Source: Acidovorax sp. 107 (GTDB lineage: Bacteria; Pseudomonadota; Gammaproteobacteria; Burkholderiales; Burkholderiaceae_C). Taken from it: DNA of 64,000 nucleotides. Both the position numbers and the translations under genes were made by a program. Shown here piece by piece: positions 25,557-33,877 of this stretch. Each line of letters begins with the position of its first letter. The stretch's first letter is position 1. The notes beneath the pieces were generated by a model. The model did no database searches. It worked only from the letters and a program-made list of their open reading frames with translations, and was not told the origin of the DNA. The stretch is from the NCBI RefSeq assembly GCF_003058055.1, contig NZ_QBTZ01000001.1, positions 4,544,001-4,608,000 on the forward strand, read 5' to 3'.

Positions 25557-26771
25557 TCAGGCGGGTGCCAGCAGCTCGGCCAACTGCGCCGCCGTGCCAA
25601 ACGCCAGCGTGAACCCCAAAGAACCGTGGCCTGTGTTGAGCAGCAGGTTGTCGGGCGCGCCCGCCCACCGGCCCACCACTGGCAGCCCGGTGGGTGTGGC
25701 GGGGCGCATGCCGGTCCAGGCATGCGGGTCCCCGCCTTGATGGCAGTTGGGGAAAACGGCGCGGGTGGCGTCGTGCAGGCGCTGGATGCGCTCGGCAGGT
25801 ATGCGGGCATCGTGCCCCACCAGTTCGGCCATGCCCGCCACCCGCAGGCGCTGGCCGATGCGCGCAAACACCACCTTGCGTGCAGCGTCGGTCACATTGA
25901 CCCGCGGCGCTGCCGATGGTGCGGGGCTGGTGTCGAGTGTGATGCTATAGCCCTTGAGGGGGTACACCGGCAGGCGAAACCCCAGCGTCTGCGCCGCCTG
26001 GTGGCTGCGGCTGCCCAGGGCCAGCACAAACTGCTGCGCCTCGATGGCGCCTGCACGGGTCTGCACCGCAGCGATGCGGGAGGCTTGGCGCACAAAGCCC
26101 TGGACCGTGGCACCCAGTACAAAGCGCACGCCCCGTGCGGCCAGCACGGCCTGCAAGCCTTGGCAGACCTGGAGGCAATCGGCCGCGCATTCACTGGGGG
26201 TGTAGATGGCCCCGGCAATGCGCGGCTGGTAGTGCTGCAGCGCGGGCTCGATCTCCACGCAGCGCTGGGCCGACACCGCCTGTTGTTCGCAGCCCCACTG
26301 GCGCTGCAGGTCCATCTGGCGTTGTGCTGCGGCCAGGCCGGTGGTGGTGTCGTACAGCACCAGCTTGCCGGTGCTGGAGAAGTCGGAATTCAAGGCTTCT
26401 GCCCGCATCATGGCCTCGAAGTGGTGGCGGCTCAGGGCGGCCAGGGCCAGCAGCTGCGCAGTGCTGCGTTCAGAGGTTGGCTGGTTGCAGGCGCGCAGAA
26501 ACTCCAGCCCCCAGCGCCACTGATGGGGGTCCCACTGCAGGCGCAGCTTGAGCGGTGAGCTGGGCGAGAGCAGCAGCCGGGGCAGCTGCCGCCAGATGCT
26601 GGCGTCTGCCAGGGGCTGCACATAGCTGTAGCTCAGCTGCGCGCCATTGCCACCGCTGGCGCCCGTGCCGGGCTGCGCCTGGTCGATGACGGTGACCTGC
26701 AGGCCGCGCTGTTGAAGTTCATACGCCGTGGCCAGGCCGACGATGCCTGCGCCCAATACACATACCTGCAT
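25557..26771 (-). CDS. dadA: D-amino acid dehydrogenase-like flavoprotein (DadA family)
   Basis: A 404-residue FAD enzyme. The N-terminal dinucleotide motif VCVLGAGIVGLATAYELQQRG is followed by DQAQPGTGASGGNGAQLSYSYV, the DadA signature. The C terminus has RWAGAPDNLLLNTGHGSLGF for FAD contact. DadA enzymes oxidise D-amino acids to 2-oxo acids and ammonia and pass electrons to the quinone pool at the inner membrane. The length is slightly short of E. coli DadA (432). The start is at MQVCVLGAG. It may act on the products of the racemase gene nearby. Confidence 0.85.
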   Translation of the reverse strand: MQVCVLGAGIVGLATAYELQQRGLQVTVIDQAQPGTGASGGNGAQLSYSYVQPLADASIWRQLPRLLLSPSSPLKLRLQWDPHQWRWGLEFLRACNQPTSERSTAQLLALAALSRHHFEAMMRAEALNSDFSSTGKLVLYDTTTGLAAAQRQMDLQRQWGCEQQAVSAQRCVEIEPALQHYQPRIAGAIYTPSECAADCLQVCQGLQAVLAARGVRFVLGATVQGFVRQASRIAAVQTRAGAIEAQQFVLALGSRSHQAAQTLGFRLPVYPLKGYSITLDTSPAPSAAPRVNVTDAARKVVFARIGQRLRVAGMAELVGHDARIPAERIQRLHDATRAVFPNCHQGGDPHAWTGMRPATPTGLPVVGRWAGAPDNLLLNTGHGSLGFTLAFGTAAQLAELLAPA

Positions 26772-27129
26772 CGGAGAGAGTGAAACGGTTGGAGGAGATG
26801 CCAACGAATGTAGGGGGCGATGCACCTGCTGAACAATGCCAAAGCAGTGCCTTGCCATGCCGGGAAGTTATGCGCATGTCGGCGTCTGATGCATTCAGCC
26901 AGGCATGTGGAGGGGGAGCTGACGCAGCCGACACCAGGGGTCAAAAAGAGGGCGAGGCGGTCCACGATGGTGCATGGGTATGCACCGAAACAGAGCCATA
27001 ACTTTTCATCATGGTGGACCTGTGCAAATGAATTGTTCAAGACGGCCGCAAATTTTTACAGTGCCCCTGCGTCTTGCTTTCTCATCTGTCCGACTGTCTG
27101 TTCACCTGATTTTTTGCAAAGGGATTCCC
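26772..27129. other. Divergent control region between dadA-like and binding-protein genes
   Basis: About 358 bp without a gene. It must hold the promoters of two divergent genes. The notable element is the perfect inverted repeat at 26969-26986. Beyond about 27030 the sequence becomes AT-richer (CAAATTTTTACAG, GATTTTTTGCAAAGG), with AAAGGGA serving as the ribosome-binding site of the binding-protein gene. Confidence 0.5.
26969..26986. promoter_or_regulatory. Perfect inverted repeat, candidate operator
   Basis: GGTGCAT and ATGCACC are separated by GGGT, giving an 18-bp site of perfect 7-bp half-sites. It lies about midway between the divergent dadA-like and binding-protein genes, which is where a regulator of both could bind. 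The regulator is unknown. Confidence 0.4.
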
Positions 27130-28020
27130 ATGAAGCTCTCCGCTGTCACCGCTGCTGTCCTCGTGGTCGCCGGTGTGCTGGCCAGTACCGTGGCCAGTGC
27201 CGACACCCTCAAGAAGATTGCCGACACCGGCAAGATCACGCTGGCCTACCGCGAGTCGTCCGTGCCCTTCAGCTATCTGGCGGGCCCGGGCAACCCGGTG
27301 GGCATGTCGGTGGACATCTCGAACGCCGTGGTCGATGCGGTGAAGAAGCGGTTGAACAACCCCGCCATCAAGGTGGAGCTGCAGGCCGTGACTTCGCAAA
27401 ACCGCATTCCGTTGCTGACCAACGGCACCGTGGACCTGGAGTGCGGATCGACCACCAACAACACGGCCCGTGGCAAGGACGTGCAATTTGCCATCAACTA
27501 TTTCTACACCGGCACCCGGCTGCTGACCAAGAAGGCCTCGGGCGTCAAGAACTACGCCGACCTTGCAAAGAAAAAGGTGGCCAGCACCTCGGGCACCACC
27601 AACGCGCAGGTGATCCGCAAGTACAACCGCGACAACAATCTGGACATGGACATCGTGCTGGGCAAGGACCACGAGGACTCCCTGCTGCTGGTGGACACCG
27701 GCCGTGCAGAGGCCTTCGCGATGGACGACATCCTGCTGTTTGGATTGATGGGCAACACGCGCAACCCGGCCGACTGGGTGGTGGTGGGCGATTCGCTGCA
27801 GGTGGAGCCCTATGCCTGCATGCTGCGCAAGGACGACCCGCAGTTCCAAGTGCTGGTCAACGGCGTGATCGGTGGGATGATGAAGTCGGGCGAGTTCGAT
27901 AAGCTCTACACCAAGTGGTTCATGTCGCCGGTGCCCCCGCGCGGCCAGAGCCTCAACCTGCCCATGAGCAAGGAGCTGCGCGACAACCTGGTGGCCCAGA
28001 GCGACAAGCCTGCGCTGTGA
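27130..28020 (+). CDS. Amino acid ABC transporter substrate-binding protein (GltI-like)
   Basis: A 296-residue periplasmic protein with signal peptide MKLSAVTAAVLVVAGVLAST to ASA and a family 3 solute-binding fold. Seen: ITLAYRESSVPFSYL, VGMSVDI and LECGSTTNNTARGKDVQFA, the pattern found in glutamate/aspartate binders such as GltI. No permease or ATPase gene is adjacent, so it must use components encoded elsewhere or act alone. Its stop overlaps the start of an Asp/Glu racemase gene by one base (TGATG), which strengthens an acidic amino-acid ligand. Confidence 0.9.
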   Translation: MKLSAVTAAVLVVAGVLASTVASADTLKKIADTGKITLAYRESSVPFSYLAGPGNPVGMSVDISNAVVDAVKKRLNNPAIKVELQAVTSQNRIPLLTNGTVDLECGSTTNNTARGKDVQFAINYFYTGTRLLTKKASGVKNYADLAKKKVASTSGTTNAQVIRKYNRDNNLDMDIVLGKDHEDSLLLVDTGRAEAFAMDDILLFGLMGNTRNPADWVVVGDSLQVEPYACMLRKDDPQFQVLVNGVIGGMMKSGEFDKLYTKWFMSPVPPRGQSLNLPMSKELRDNLVAQSDKPAL

Positions 28021-28844
28021 TGAGCGTGAGCATGTTGCCGCCCACCCCGCACTCCCAAGTCCCGCAGGTAGTGGGCATTCTGGGCGGCATGGGACCTGCT
28101 GCGGGCGCCGACTTTGTGCGCCTGTTTGTGCAGGCCTGCACCGACCGCATGGCGGCCCTGGGCATCCCCGTGCACGACCAGGCCTACCCCGAGCACTGGC
28201 TGGCGCAGGTGCCCATTCCTGACCGCACGGCGGCCTTGCACGACACCCGCCCGGGTGCACACCAGCCCGCAGACCCCATGCTGCAGGCCACGGGCCGACT
28301 GGCGGCGCTGGGCGCGCGCGTGGTGGCCATCGCCTGCAACACGGCCCACGCCTGGCATGGCTTGCTGCAGCAGCGCTTTCCGCAGCTGACGGTGCTGCAC
28401 GGGGTGCAAGAGGTGGTGGCCGACCTGGCGCTGCGCGAGGTGCACGGCGTGGGCCTGCTGGCCACGCAGGGCGCCTACGAGGCAGGCCTGTACCAGCGCG
28501 AGCTGGAGCACCGCGACATCGACTGCTTTGTACCCGAACCCCGCGAGCGCGACCAGCTGATGCAGGGCATCTACGACGGCGTGAAGGCCGGCAACTACGC
28601 ACTGGCCCGCCAGCGGTTTGAAGCGGTGTCGCTGGTGCTGCATCAGCGCTATGGGGTCTCCACCCTCATCATGGGCTGCACCGAGATTCCGCTGGCACTG
28701 TCGGAGCATTCCCGGCTGGAGGGGCTGACGCTGGTCAACCCGTCTCTGGTGCTGGCGGCCGCCTTGGCGCGGCATGCGTACGGAAATAGGGACACGGGTG
28801 TACCACCCGCCGTTGGGTCATCCGCCTCACGGGTTGTGGTGTAG
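28020..28844 (+). CDS. Aspartate/glutamate racemase family protein
   Basis: A 274-residue cofactor-independent racemase. It begins VGILGGMGPAAGADF and carries both catalytic cysteines in the usual contexts, AIACNTAHAWH and IMGCTEIPLAL. Family members interconvert L- and D-aspartate or glutamate, and broad-specificity YgeA/RacX relatives exist. The length is slightly above the usual 230-250 because of short tails. It is translationally coupled to the binding-protein gene. With the DadA-like enzyme it could convert imported L- to D-forms or the reverse. Confidence 0.9.
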   Translation: MSVSMLPPTPHSQVPQVVGILGGMGPAAGADFVRLFVQACTDRMAALGIPVHDQAYPEHWLAQVPIPDRTAALHDTRPGAHQPADPMLQATGRLAALGARVVAIACNTAHAWHGLLQQRFPQLTVLHGVQEVVADLALREVHGVGLLATQGAYEAGLYQRELEHRDIDCFVPEPRERDQLMQGIYDGVKAGNYALARQRFEAVSLVLHQRYGVSTLIMGCTEIPLALSEHSRLEGLTLVNPSLVLAAALARHAYGNRDTGVPPAVGSSASRVVV

Positions 28845-28941
28845 TGCGCGAGCACGGCTGCTCCCGCGCGCCACGGCGTGAAGGCCGCTGCTCAGGAGGT
28901 CGGACGATGTGCCTGCGTGATTGAAGCCCAGGCTAAGCGAA

Positions 28942-29832
28942 TCACCGCCAGGCGGTCGCCACCAGCTGGCTGTAGTGCACCCCCTTGCGACCCAGCAGTT
29001 GCTCGAATACTGCGGGGTTGCCCACGTTGTCGCTGCCCAGCATGCTCAGGGTCTCGGTGCACCAGGGAACGCTGGGCACCGCGTCGCCCAGGCGGGCGCT
29101 CAGCTGGGTCAACGGGTCGGGCAGGCGCAGCACATGCGCCTTGCCATAGCCCAGTTGCTGGCGCAGGCTGGCAATGAAATCGCCCATGGTCAGCGCCTCG
29201 GGCCCGGCGCATTCGATGATGCCCTGGGTGGCAACGGCGGGCCCCAGCAGCGCAACGATGGCCGCGGCCAGGTCGTGAACCGACACCGGCTGCACCCGCG
29301 CCGTGAGCATGGGGCCGGGGAACAGCGCGACCGGCAGGCGCGCCAGGTTCATGAACAGCGCACTACTGTCCCCGCCTTTGCCAAACACCACGCTGGGGCG
29401 CAGGACGGCGGGGTGCAATGCCCCTTGCCTGGCCAGCGCCAGCAGGTGGGCGTCGGCGGCGCGTTTGGTAGTGGCATAGCGGGTGGCGCTGCCCTCAATG
29501 CCCAAGGCCGAGATGTGTACCACGCGCCGCACGCCCGCCTGGGCGCATGCGTCAAACAGCGCGACCGGCGTGTGTTGGTGCACGGCGTCTATGGGGCGCG
29601 CGCGGCTGTCGCGCAGCACCCCTACGGCGTTCACAACGGCATCGATACCCGCGAGGCGCGGCAGCCAGGCCTGGGCAGAGGTGTCCCGCGCAAAGTCCAT
29701 GGGTACTTGCAAGGCGCCGGGTGACTGGTGGCGGGGCGATACGCCGCCGTGCACCTGGTGTCCTGCCTGGGTGAGTGCGGCAGCCACGGTGCGGCCCACA
29801 AAACCCGTGGAGCCGGTGAGCAAAATGTTCAT
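28942..29832 (-). CDS. NAD(P)-binding SDR/epimerase-like protein (complex I NDUFA9-like subgroup)
   Basis: A 296-residue atypical short-chain dehydrogenase. It begins MNILLTGSTGFVGRTVAAAL (NAD(P) motif TGxxGxxG), then VVNAVGVLRD, VVHISALGIEG and YATTKRAADAHLLA, keeping the Tyr-x3-Lys pattern as YATTK. This subgroup includes NDUFA9/YbjT-like proteins that bind nucleotides and sometimes quinone-related substrates, and the reaction is unknown. The start is the ATG of MNILLTG. It is convergent with the racemase gene and about 90 bp downstream of a diguanylate cyclase gene. Confidence 0.8.
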   Translation of the reverse strand: MNILLTGSTGFVGRTVAAALTQAGHQVHGGVSPRHQSPGALQVPMDFARDTSAQAWLPRLAGIDAVVNAVGVLRDSRARPIDAVHQHTPVALFDACAQAGVRRVVHISALGIEGSATRYATTKRAADAHLLALARQGALHPAVLRPSVVFGKGGDSSALFMNLARLPVALFPGPMLTARVQPVSVHDLAAAIVALLGPAVATQGIIECAGPEALTMGDFIASLRQQLGYGKAHVLRLPDPLTQLSARLGDAVPSVPWCTETLSMLGSDNVGNPAVFEQLLGRKGVHYSQLVATAWR

Positions 29833-29925
29833 CAGCGTTGTCCTGCGAAGAGTGTGACGTGCGCAAAAAAAGGGAGGCCCTGCACGGACCCGCTCAGGCC
29901 TTCGGCACACCCGCAAGCAACACGG

Positions 29926-32370
29926 TCACTGCGGGGGCGTGAAAACCTCGAAGCGGTTGCGGCCCCCGTACTTGGCGCGGTACAGGGCCGCATCGGCCGC
30001 CTGCACCAGTGTGTCAGAACTGGTGCCGGGGCGTGGGACCAGGCTGGCAATGCCCGCACTGAGTGTGACGTAGGGGGCGGTGGGGGATCGGGGGTGGGCC
30101 AGTGCGGCCTCGCGCAGGCTGGCCATGCAGCGCTCTGCCACCGTGACGGCCTCGGGCAGCGGCACATCGGGCAGCAACAGCACAAACTCTTCGCCGCCGT
30201 AGCGTGCGGCCACCTCGTCGGCACGGCGAATGGTGCCCTGCAGCAGCTGGGCCACGCGGCGCAGGCATTCGTCGCCAGCCAGGTGGCCATAGTGGTCGTT
30301 GTAGAGCTTGAAGTGGTCGATGTCGATCAGGATGACGGCCAACGGCAGCTGGTGCCGCGCGCAGCGCATCCATTCGGTGGCCAGCCGTTCGTCAAAGCGC
30401 CGGCGGTTGCCGATGCCGGTCACTCCGTCGGTGGTGGACAGCAGGGCCAGCTTGGCATTGGCGGCGGCCAGCTCCTGCTCCTTGCGTACCAGCTGGGTCA
30501 CGTCGGTGCGTACCCCCGCAATGCCGCCCTGGGGGGTGCGCCGTTCATCGGCCTGCAGCCAGCGGCCTTCGGGCAGGCGCTGCAGCACGGCGTGGTTGGC
30601 GGCGCGGTGGTCGGCCATGCGCTGCGCCAGCCAGGCTTCTTCGTTGCCCATGGCATCGAGGTACTGGCCGCGCTCGGCGCCATAGCGGGCGATTTGTTCA
30701 AACGTGCTGCCGGGCACGATCAAGGGGGCCGAGATGGGGTACAGGCGCCGGTACTGCGCGTTGCACACCACCAGCCGATCATCGGCGTCAAACAGGGCAA
30801 AGCCTTCGGGCAGTGACTCCACAGCGTCCTGCAGCAACTGGCGCGCCTGCTGCGCGGCCTGCTGGGCAGCCTCCAGGGCCTGGCGCTGCTCGATGAGGTT
30901 GGTGATGTCCAGGCGCACGGCCACCACGTAGTTTTCGGGGGTGCGGGTTTCGTAGATGTTGATCCAGCGCCCATCGCTCAACCGTTGCACCAGCGTCGAG
31001 GTGCTGCTGCCATGCTCCGACAGGCGCTCGGCAATCCAGGCCTCTTCGCGTCCTTTGGCCGAAGGGATCAGGCCGCGCGAGACCGAGTAGCGCAGGATGT
31101 CCACAAAGCCCTTGCCCAGGTGCTCCGCATAGTCGATGTACGGGTACATGCGCGACAGCTGCTGGTTGTACAGCACCAGCCGGTCCTGCTCGTCGAAGAT
31201 CTCGATACCCACGGGCAGGGCCTCCACCGCGCGCTCCAGCAGCTGGCGCATGCGCTGGCTCTCGTGGCGGGCAGCCTCGACTTTCTGGCGCTGTTCGATC
31301 AGGTCGCTGATGTCCAGGCGCACACACACCGTCATGCCGGATGGGGTGCGGCATTCGTGCATGTGCATCCACGTGCCATTGGGGTAGTGGCGCACCTCGG
31401 GGCCGGGCCGGTGACCCCGGATGGCCAGCTCGTGGGCCAGCCACAGCTCTTCCTGACCCTTGGCCTCCTCGGGGATGCCATAGCGCAGGCCTTCACGCAG
31501 CAGCTCTTCGTAGGTCTTGCCCAGGGATTCCGCCACGGGCAGGTGCGGGCGCAGGCGGGCCATCTGGTCATTGCACAGCACCAGCCGGTCTTGCTCGTCA
31601 TAGATGTCCAGCCCGGCGGGCATCGCATTGACGGCTTCGCGCAGGCTGCGCTCGGCGCGCTCGGCGTCGTGCAGGGCCTGCTTGAGTGCGCGCTCCTTGT
31701 GCACGGCGTCCGTGATGTCGGCGCGCAGGACCACCATGCCGCCCCCGTCCTGCAGGCGCTCGGTGATGAGCATCCAGCGGTCGCCCTCGACCTCCTGTAC
31801 CTCGGGGTCGCCGGGGGAGCGGTGGCGGGCCATGCGGTCGGCCAGCCAGGCGCGGGTGTCCTGCCGCGCCGCCACGATGTGGCCCGATTCGGCTGCGCGG
31901 CGCAGCACGTCTTCAAAACGGGTGCCGTACTCCACGGCCATGGTGGTGCCGGGGCTGACTTCCCGGTACCTGGCGTTGCATAGCACCAGGCGGTCGTCAG
32001 CGTCATAGATGGCCAGGCCGTCGGGCAGGATGTCGAGTGTGGCGCAGAGCTGGTTGGTGGCCCGCTGCGCGGCCTCCTGGGCGGCACTGGCCGTTGCATG
32101 TATCGCCACCAGCCGCAGGCTGAGCCACCAGCACAGCACGGCGCTGGCCACCAGCCCCAGCCCGGCCCCCACGCTGGCCAGGCGCATGGCGGGGTCCATG
32201 TTCTGGCGGGCCAGTGCCCAGGTCAGCAGCCCTAGGCCCCCCGCGCCGCAAATTCCGGCCACCAGCCGGACCAGCAGCTGTCCGTGCAGAGGAAAGGGTG
32301 TGGGAGTAGGGGGCATGCGCTCGGGCCGGTGCGGGTGGTCTGCAGGAAGTGGTCGGGCTGTGGAGTCCAA
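29926..32370 (-). CDS. Membrane diguanylate cyclase with four tandem PAS domains
   Basis: An 814-residue signalling protein with two N-terminal membrane helices (about residues 30-90). Four tandem PAS (PAS_7-like) units follow, about 115-130 residues apart. Each starts near LPxGxxIxDxxDRLVxxN (LPDGLAIYDADDRLVLCN, MPAGLDIYDEQDRLVLCN, LPVGIEIFDEQDRLVLYN, LPEGFALFDADDRLVVCN). The C-terminal GGDEF domain carries GGEEF, expected to be active. The residue pattern before it is RADE, so the inhibitory RxxD site is degenerate. There is no EAL domain. It probably makes c-di-GMP in response to small ligands or redox state. Confidence 0.88.
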   Translation of the reverse strand: MDSTARPLPADHPHRPERMPPTPTPFPLHGQLLVRLVAGICGAGGLGLLTWALARQNMDPAMRLASVGAGLGLVASAVLCWWLSLRLVAIHATASAAQEAAQRATNQLCATLDILPDGLAIYDADDRLVLCNARYREVSPGTTMAVEYGTRFEDVLRRAAESGHIVAARQDTRAWLADRMARHRSPGDPEVQEVEGDRWMLITERLQDGGGMVVLRADITDAVHKERALKQALHDAERAERSLREAVNAMPAGLDIYDEQDRLVLCNDQMARLRPHLPVAESLGKTYEELLREGLRYGIPEEAKGQEELWLAHELAIRGHRPGPEVRHYPNGTWMHMHECRTPSGMTVCVRLDISDLIEQRQKVEAARHESQRMRQLLERAVEALPVGIEIFDEQDRLVLYNQQLSRMYPYIDYAEHLGKGFVDILRYSVSRGLIPSAKGREEAWIAERLSEHGSSTSTLVQRLSDGRWINIYETRTPENYVVAVRLDITNLIEQRQALEAAQQAAQQARQLLQDAVESLPEGFALFDADDRLVVCNAQYRRLYPISAPLIVPGSTFEQIARYGAERGQYLDAMGNEEAWLAQRMADHRAANHAVLQRLPEGRWLQADERRTPQGGIAGVRTDVTQLVRKEQELAAANAKLALLSTTDGVTGIGNRRRFDERLATEWMRCARHQLPLAVILIDIDHFKLYNDHYGHLAGDECLRRVAQLLQGTIRRADEVAARYGGEEFVLLLPDVPLPEAVTVAERCMASLREAALAHPRSPTAPYVTLSAGIASLVPRPGTSSDTLVQAADAALYRAKYGGRNRFEVFTPPQ

Positions 32371-32577
32371 GAAGAAAGGTGGAAAAGGGGCGTGTGGGCA
32401 AGCGTCTGCGCGGTGATGTGCCAGTGGGGCACTCCCTGGGAGACGGTGCTCGCAGAAAGTCTAGCAGTGCTCCCCGTTTTTCGGTACCCGAAAATGCGGC
32501 GCCTCCGCAAACCCCATAGACTCCGGGGCTGGCACTTTCCGGCCCGTGGCCCATCCCCCCCTTTTTTGGAGAAACCG

Positions 32578-33474
32578 ATGTTCAATGACGACCTCCATGC
32601 TGACGCCCAGGCGCTGTTGCCGGGCCGCACCACCGAAGCGGGCGCCACGCGTCGCACTGCACTGCAGGCGGCGCTGGGCCTGGGGTATGCGGCGGCGGCC
32701 GCGCCCATCATGGCGCAGACGGCCATTGCCACGCCGGCAGATGGCCTGACGGTGGGGGAGGTGAGCTTCACGGTCAACGGCTTCAAGGTGCCGGCCTACC
32801 GCGCGGCGCCCGCAGGCAAGACCGGCCTGCCTGTGGTGCTGGTGATTCAGGAGATCTTTGGTGTGCACGAGTACATCGCCGACACCTGCCGCCGTTTTGC
32901 CAAGGCGGGCTACCTGGCCATTGCCCCGCAGCTGTATGCGCGCCAGGGCGATGCCACCACCTACACCGACATTGCCAAGCTGATGGCCGACGTGGTGTCC
33001 AAGGTGCCCGACGCCCAGGTGATGGCCGACCTGGACGGCGCCGTGGCCTGGGCCACCGCCAACGGGGGCGATGCTGCCCGGGTGGGCGTCACAGGCTTTT
33101 GCTGGGGGGGGCGCATCACCTGGCTGTATGCCGCACATGGCCCCGTGAAGGCGGGCGTCGCCTGGTATGGGCGGCTGGTGGGGCAGGCGAGCGAACTCAC
33201 CCCCAAGCACCCCGTGGACCTGGCGCCCATCCTCAAGGCGCCGGTGCTGGGCCTGTATGGCGAAAAAGACACCGGCATCCCCCTTGACACGGTTGATAAG
33301 ATGAAAGCTGCCTTGTCCGGTGGCTCGCCACAGGCCAAGGCGTCGGAATTTGTGGTGTACCCCGATGCACCGCATGCCTTCCATGCCGACTACCGTGCCA
33401 GCTACCGCAAGGAAGCGGCCGAAGACGGCTGGAAGCGTGCGCTGGCCTGGTTCAAGACGCACGGCGTGGTCTGA
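32578..33474 (+). CDS. Exported dienelactone hydrolase family protein
   Basis: A 298-residue alpha/beta hydrolase with a Tat-like N terminus (TRRTALQAALGLGYAAAAAP to MAQ, residues 22-45), so it is probably periplasmic. The dienelactone-hydrolase triad is complete: Cys in GVTGFCWGGR, Asp in YGEKDTGIP and His in PDAPHAFHADYR. The motif VLVIQEIFGVHEYI also fits. Characterised members open dienelactones from chlorocatechol breakdown, but many exported relatives have other ester substrates. GGAG precedes the ATG. A strong terminator follows. Confidence 0.88.
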   Translation: MFNDDLHADAQALLPGRTTEAGATRRTALQAALGLGYAAAAAPIMAQTAIATPADGLTVGEVSFTVNGFKVPAYRAAPAGKTGLPVVLVIQEIFGVHEYIADTCRRFAKAGYLAIAPQLYARQGDATTYTDIAKLMADVVSKVPDAQVMADLDGAVAWATANGGDAARVGVTGFCWGGRITWLYAAHGPVKAGVAWYGRLVGQASELTPKHPVDLAPILKAPVLGLYGEKDTGIPLDTVDKMKAALSGGSPQAKASEFVVYPDAPHAFHADYRASYRKEAAEDGWKRALAWFKTHGVV

Positions 33475-33506
33475 TGTCCAGACCCCTGGCCCGCCAGGCC
33501 ACCCGC

Positions 33507-33535
33507 AGCCGCCCCAGACCCGGGGCGGCTTTTTT
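33507..33535 (+). terminator. Terminator of the dienelactone hydrolase gene
   Basis: AGCCGCCCC (33507-33515) pairs with GGGGCGGCT (33522-33530), followed by a T-run. It lies about 30 nt after the stop codon, a strong intrinsic terminator. Confidence 0.9.
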
Positions 33536-33578
33536 CATCTTGCATCGGGCGTGCAGATTTTGAATAAAAAATGAGCGC

Positions 33579-33850
33579 AAGAACCTGTTCAAGCTCTTTT
33601 CAGGGATCGCATTGGAGTGCAATCGGGATGAGTGGATGCTTCGGATGCGCCGCATGGGCTCGTGCCCATGCAAGCAGCCGGGGCGTTCAATCACCCGATT
33701 TCACTCCAACCCTTCGGGCAAGTGCCTTGCCGGGCGGTCTGCGGCGTTGCGGCACTTGTGGATAGCCGGGCTATCCACTGCGCCCCGTGCCTTGCATCCC
33801 ATCCCGGCAAGGTACTTGTGCGGCCCTGAAAAGAGCTTGAACAGGTTCTT
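33579..33850. repeat. 272-nt element with perfect 27-bp terminal inverted repeats
   Basis: The ends at 33579-33605 (AAGAACCTGTTCAAGCTC...) and 33824-33850 are exact 27-bp inverted repeats. Inside are two further hairpins. TTGGAGTG/AATCGGG (33612-33629) pairs with CCCGATT/CACTCCAA (33694-33709). CCTTGCCGGG (33725-33734) pairs with CCCGGCAAGG (33803-33812) around a nested GGATAGC/GCTATCC. As RNA this would be a three-way junction. No coding content is evident. It fills the gap between the hydrolase terminator and the ZIP transporter. Confidence 0.8.
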
Positions 33851-33877
33851 AGGCTTACAGATAAAGCGCAACAAGCT

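Noticed and set aside
28847..28873. GC-rich hairpin after the racemase gene as a terminator
   Set aside because: The stem is imperfect and no T-run follows, so the support is too weak to list.
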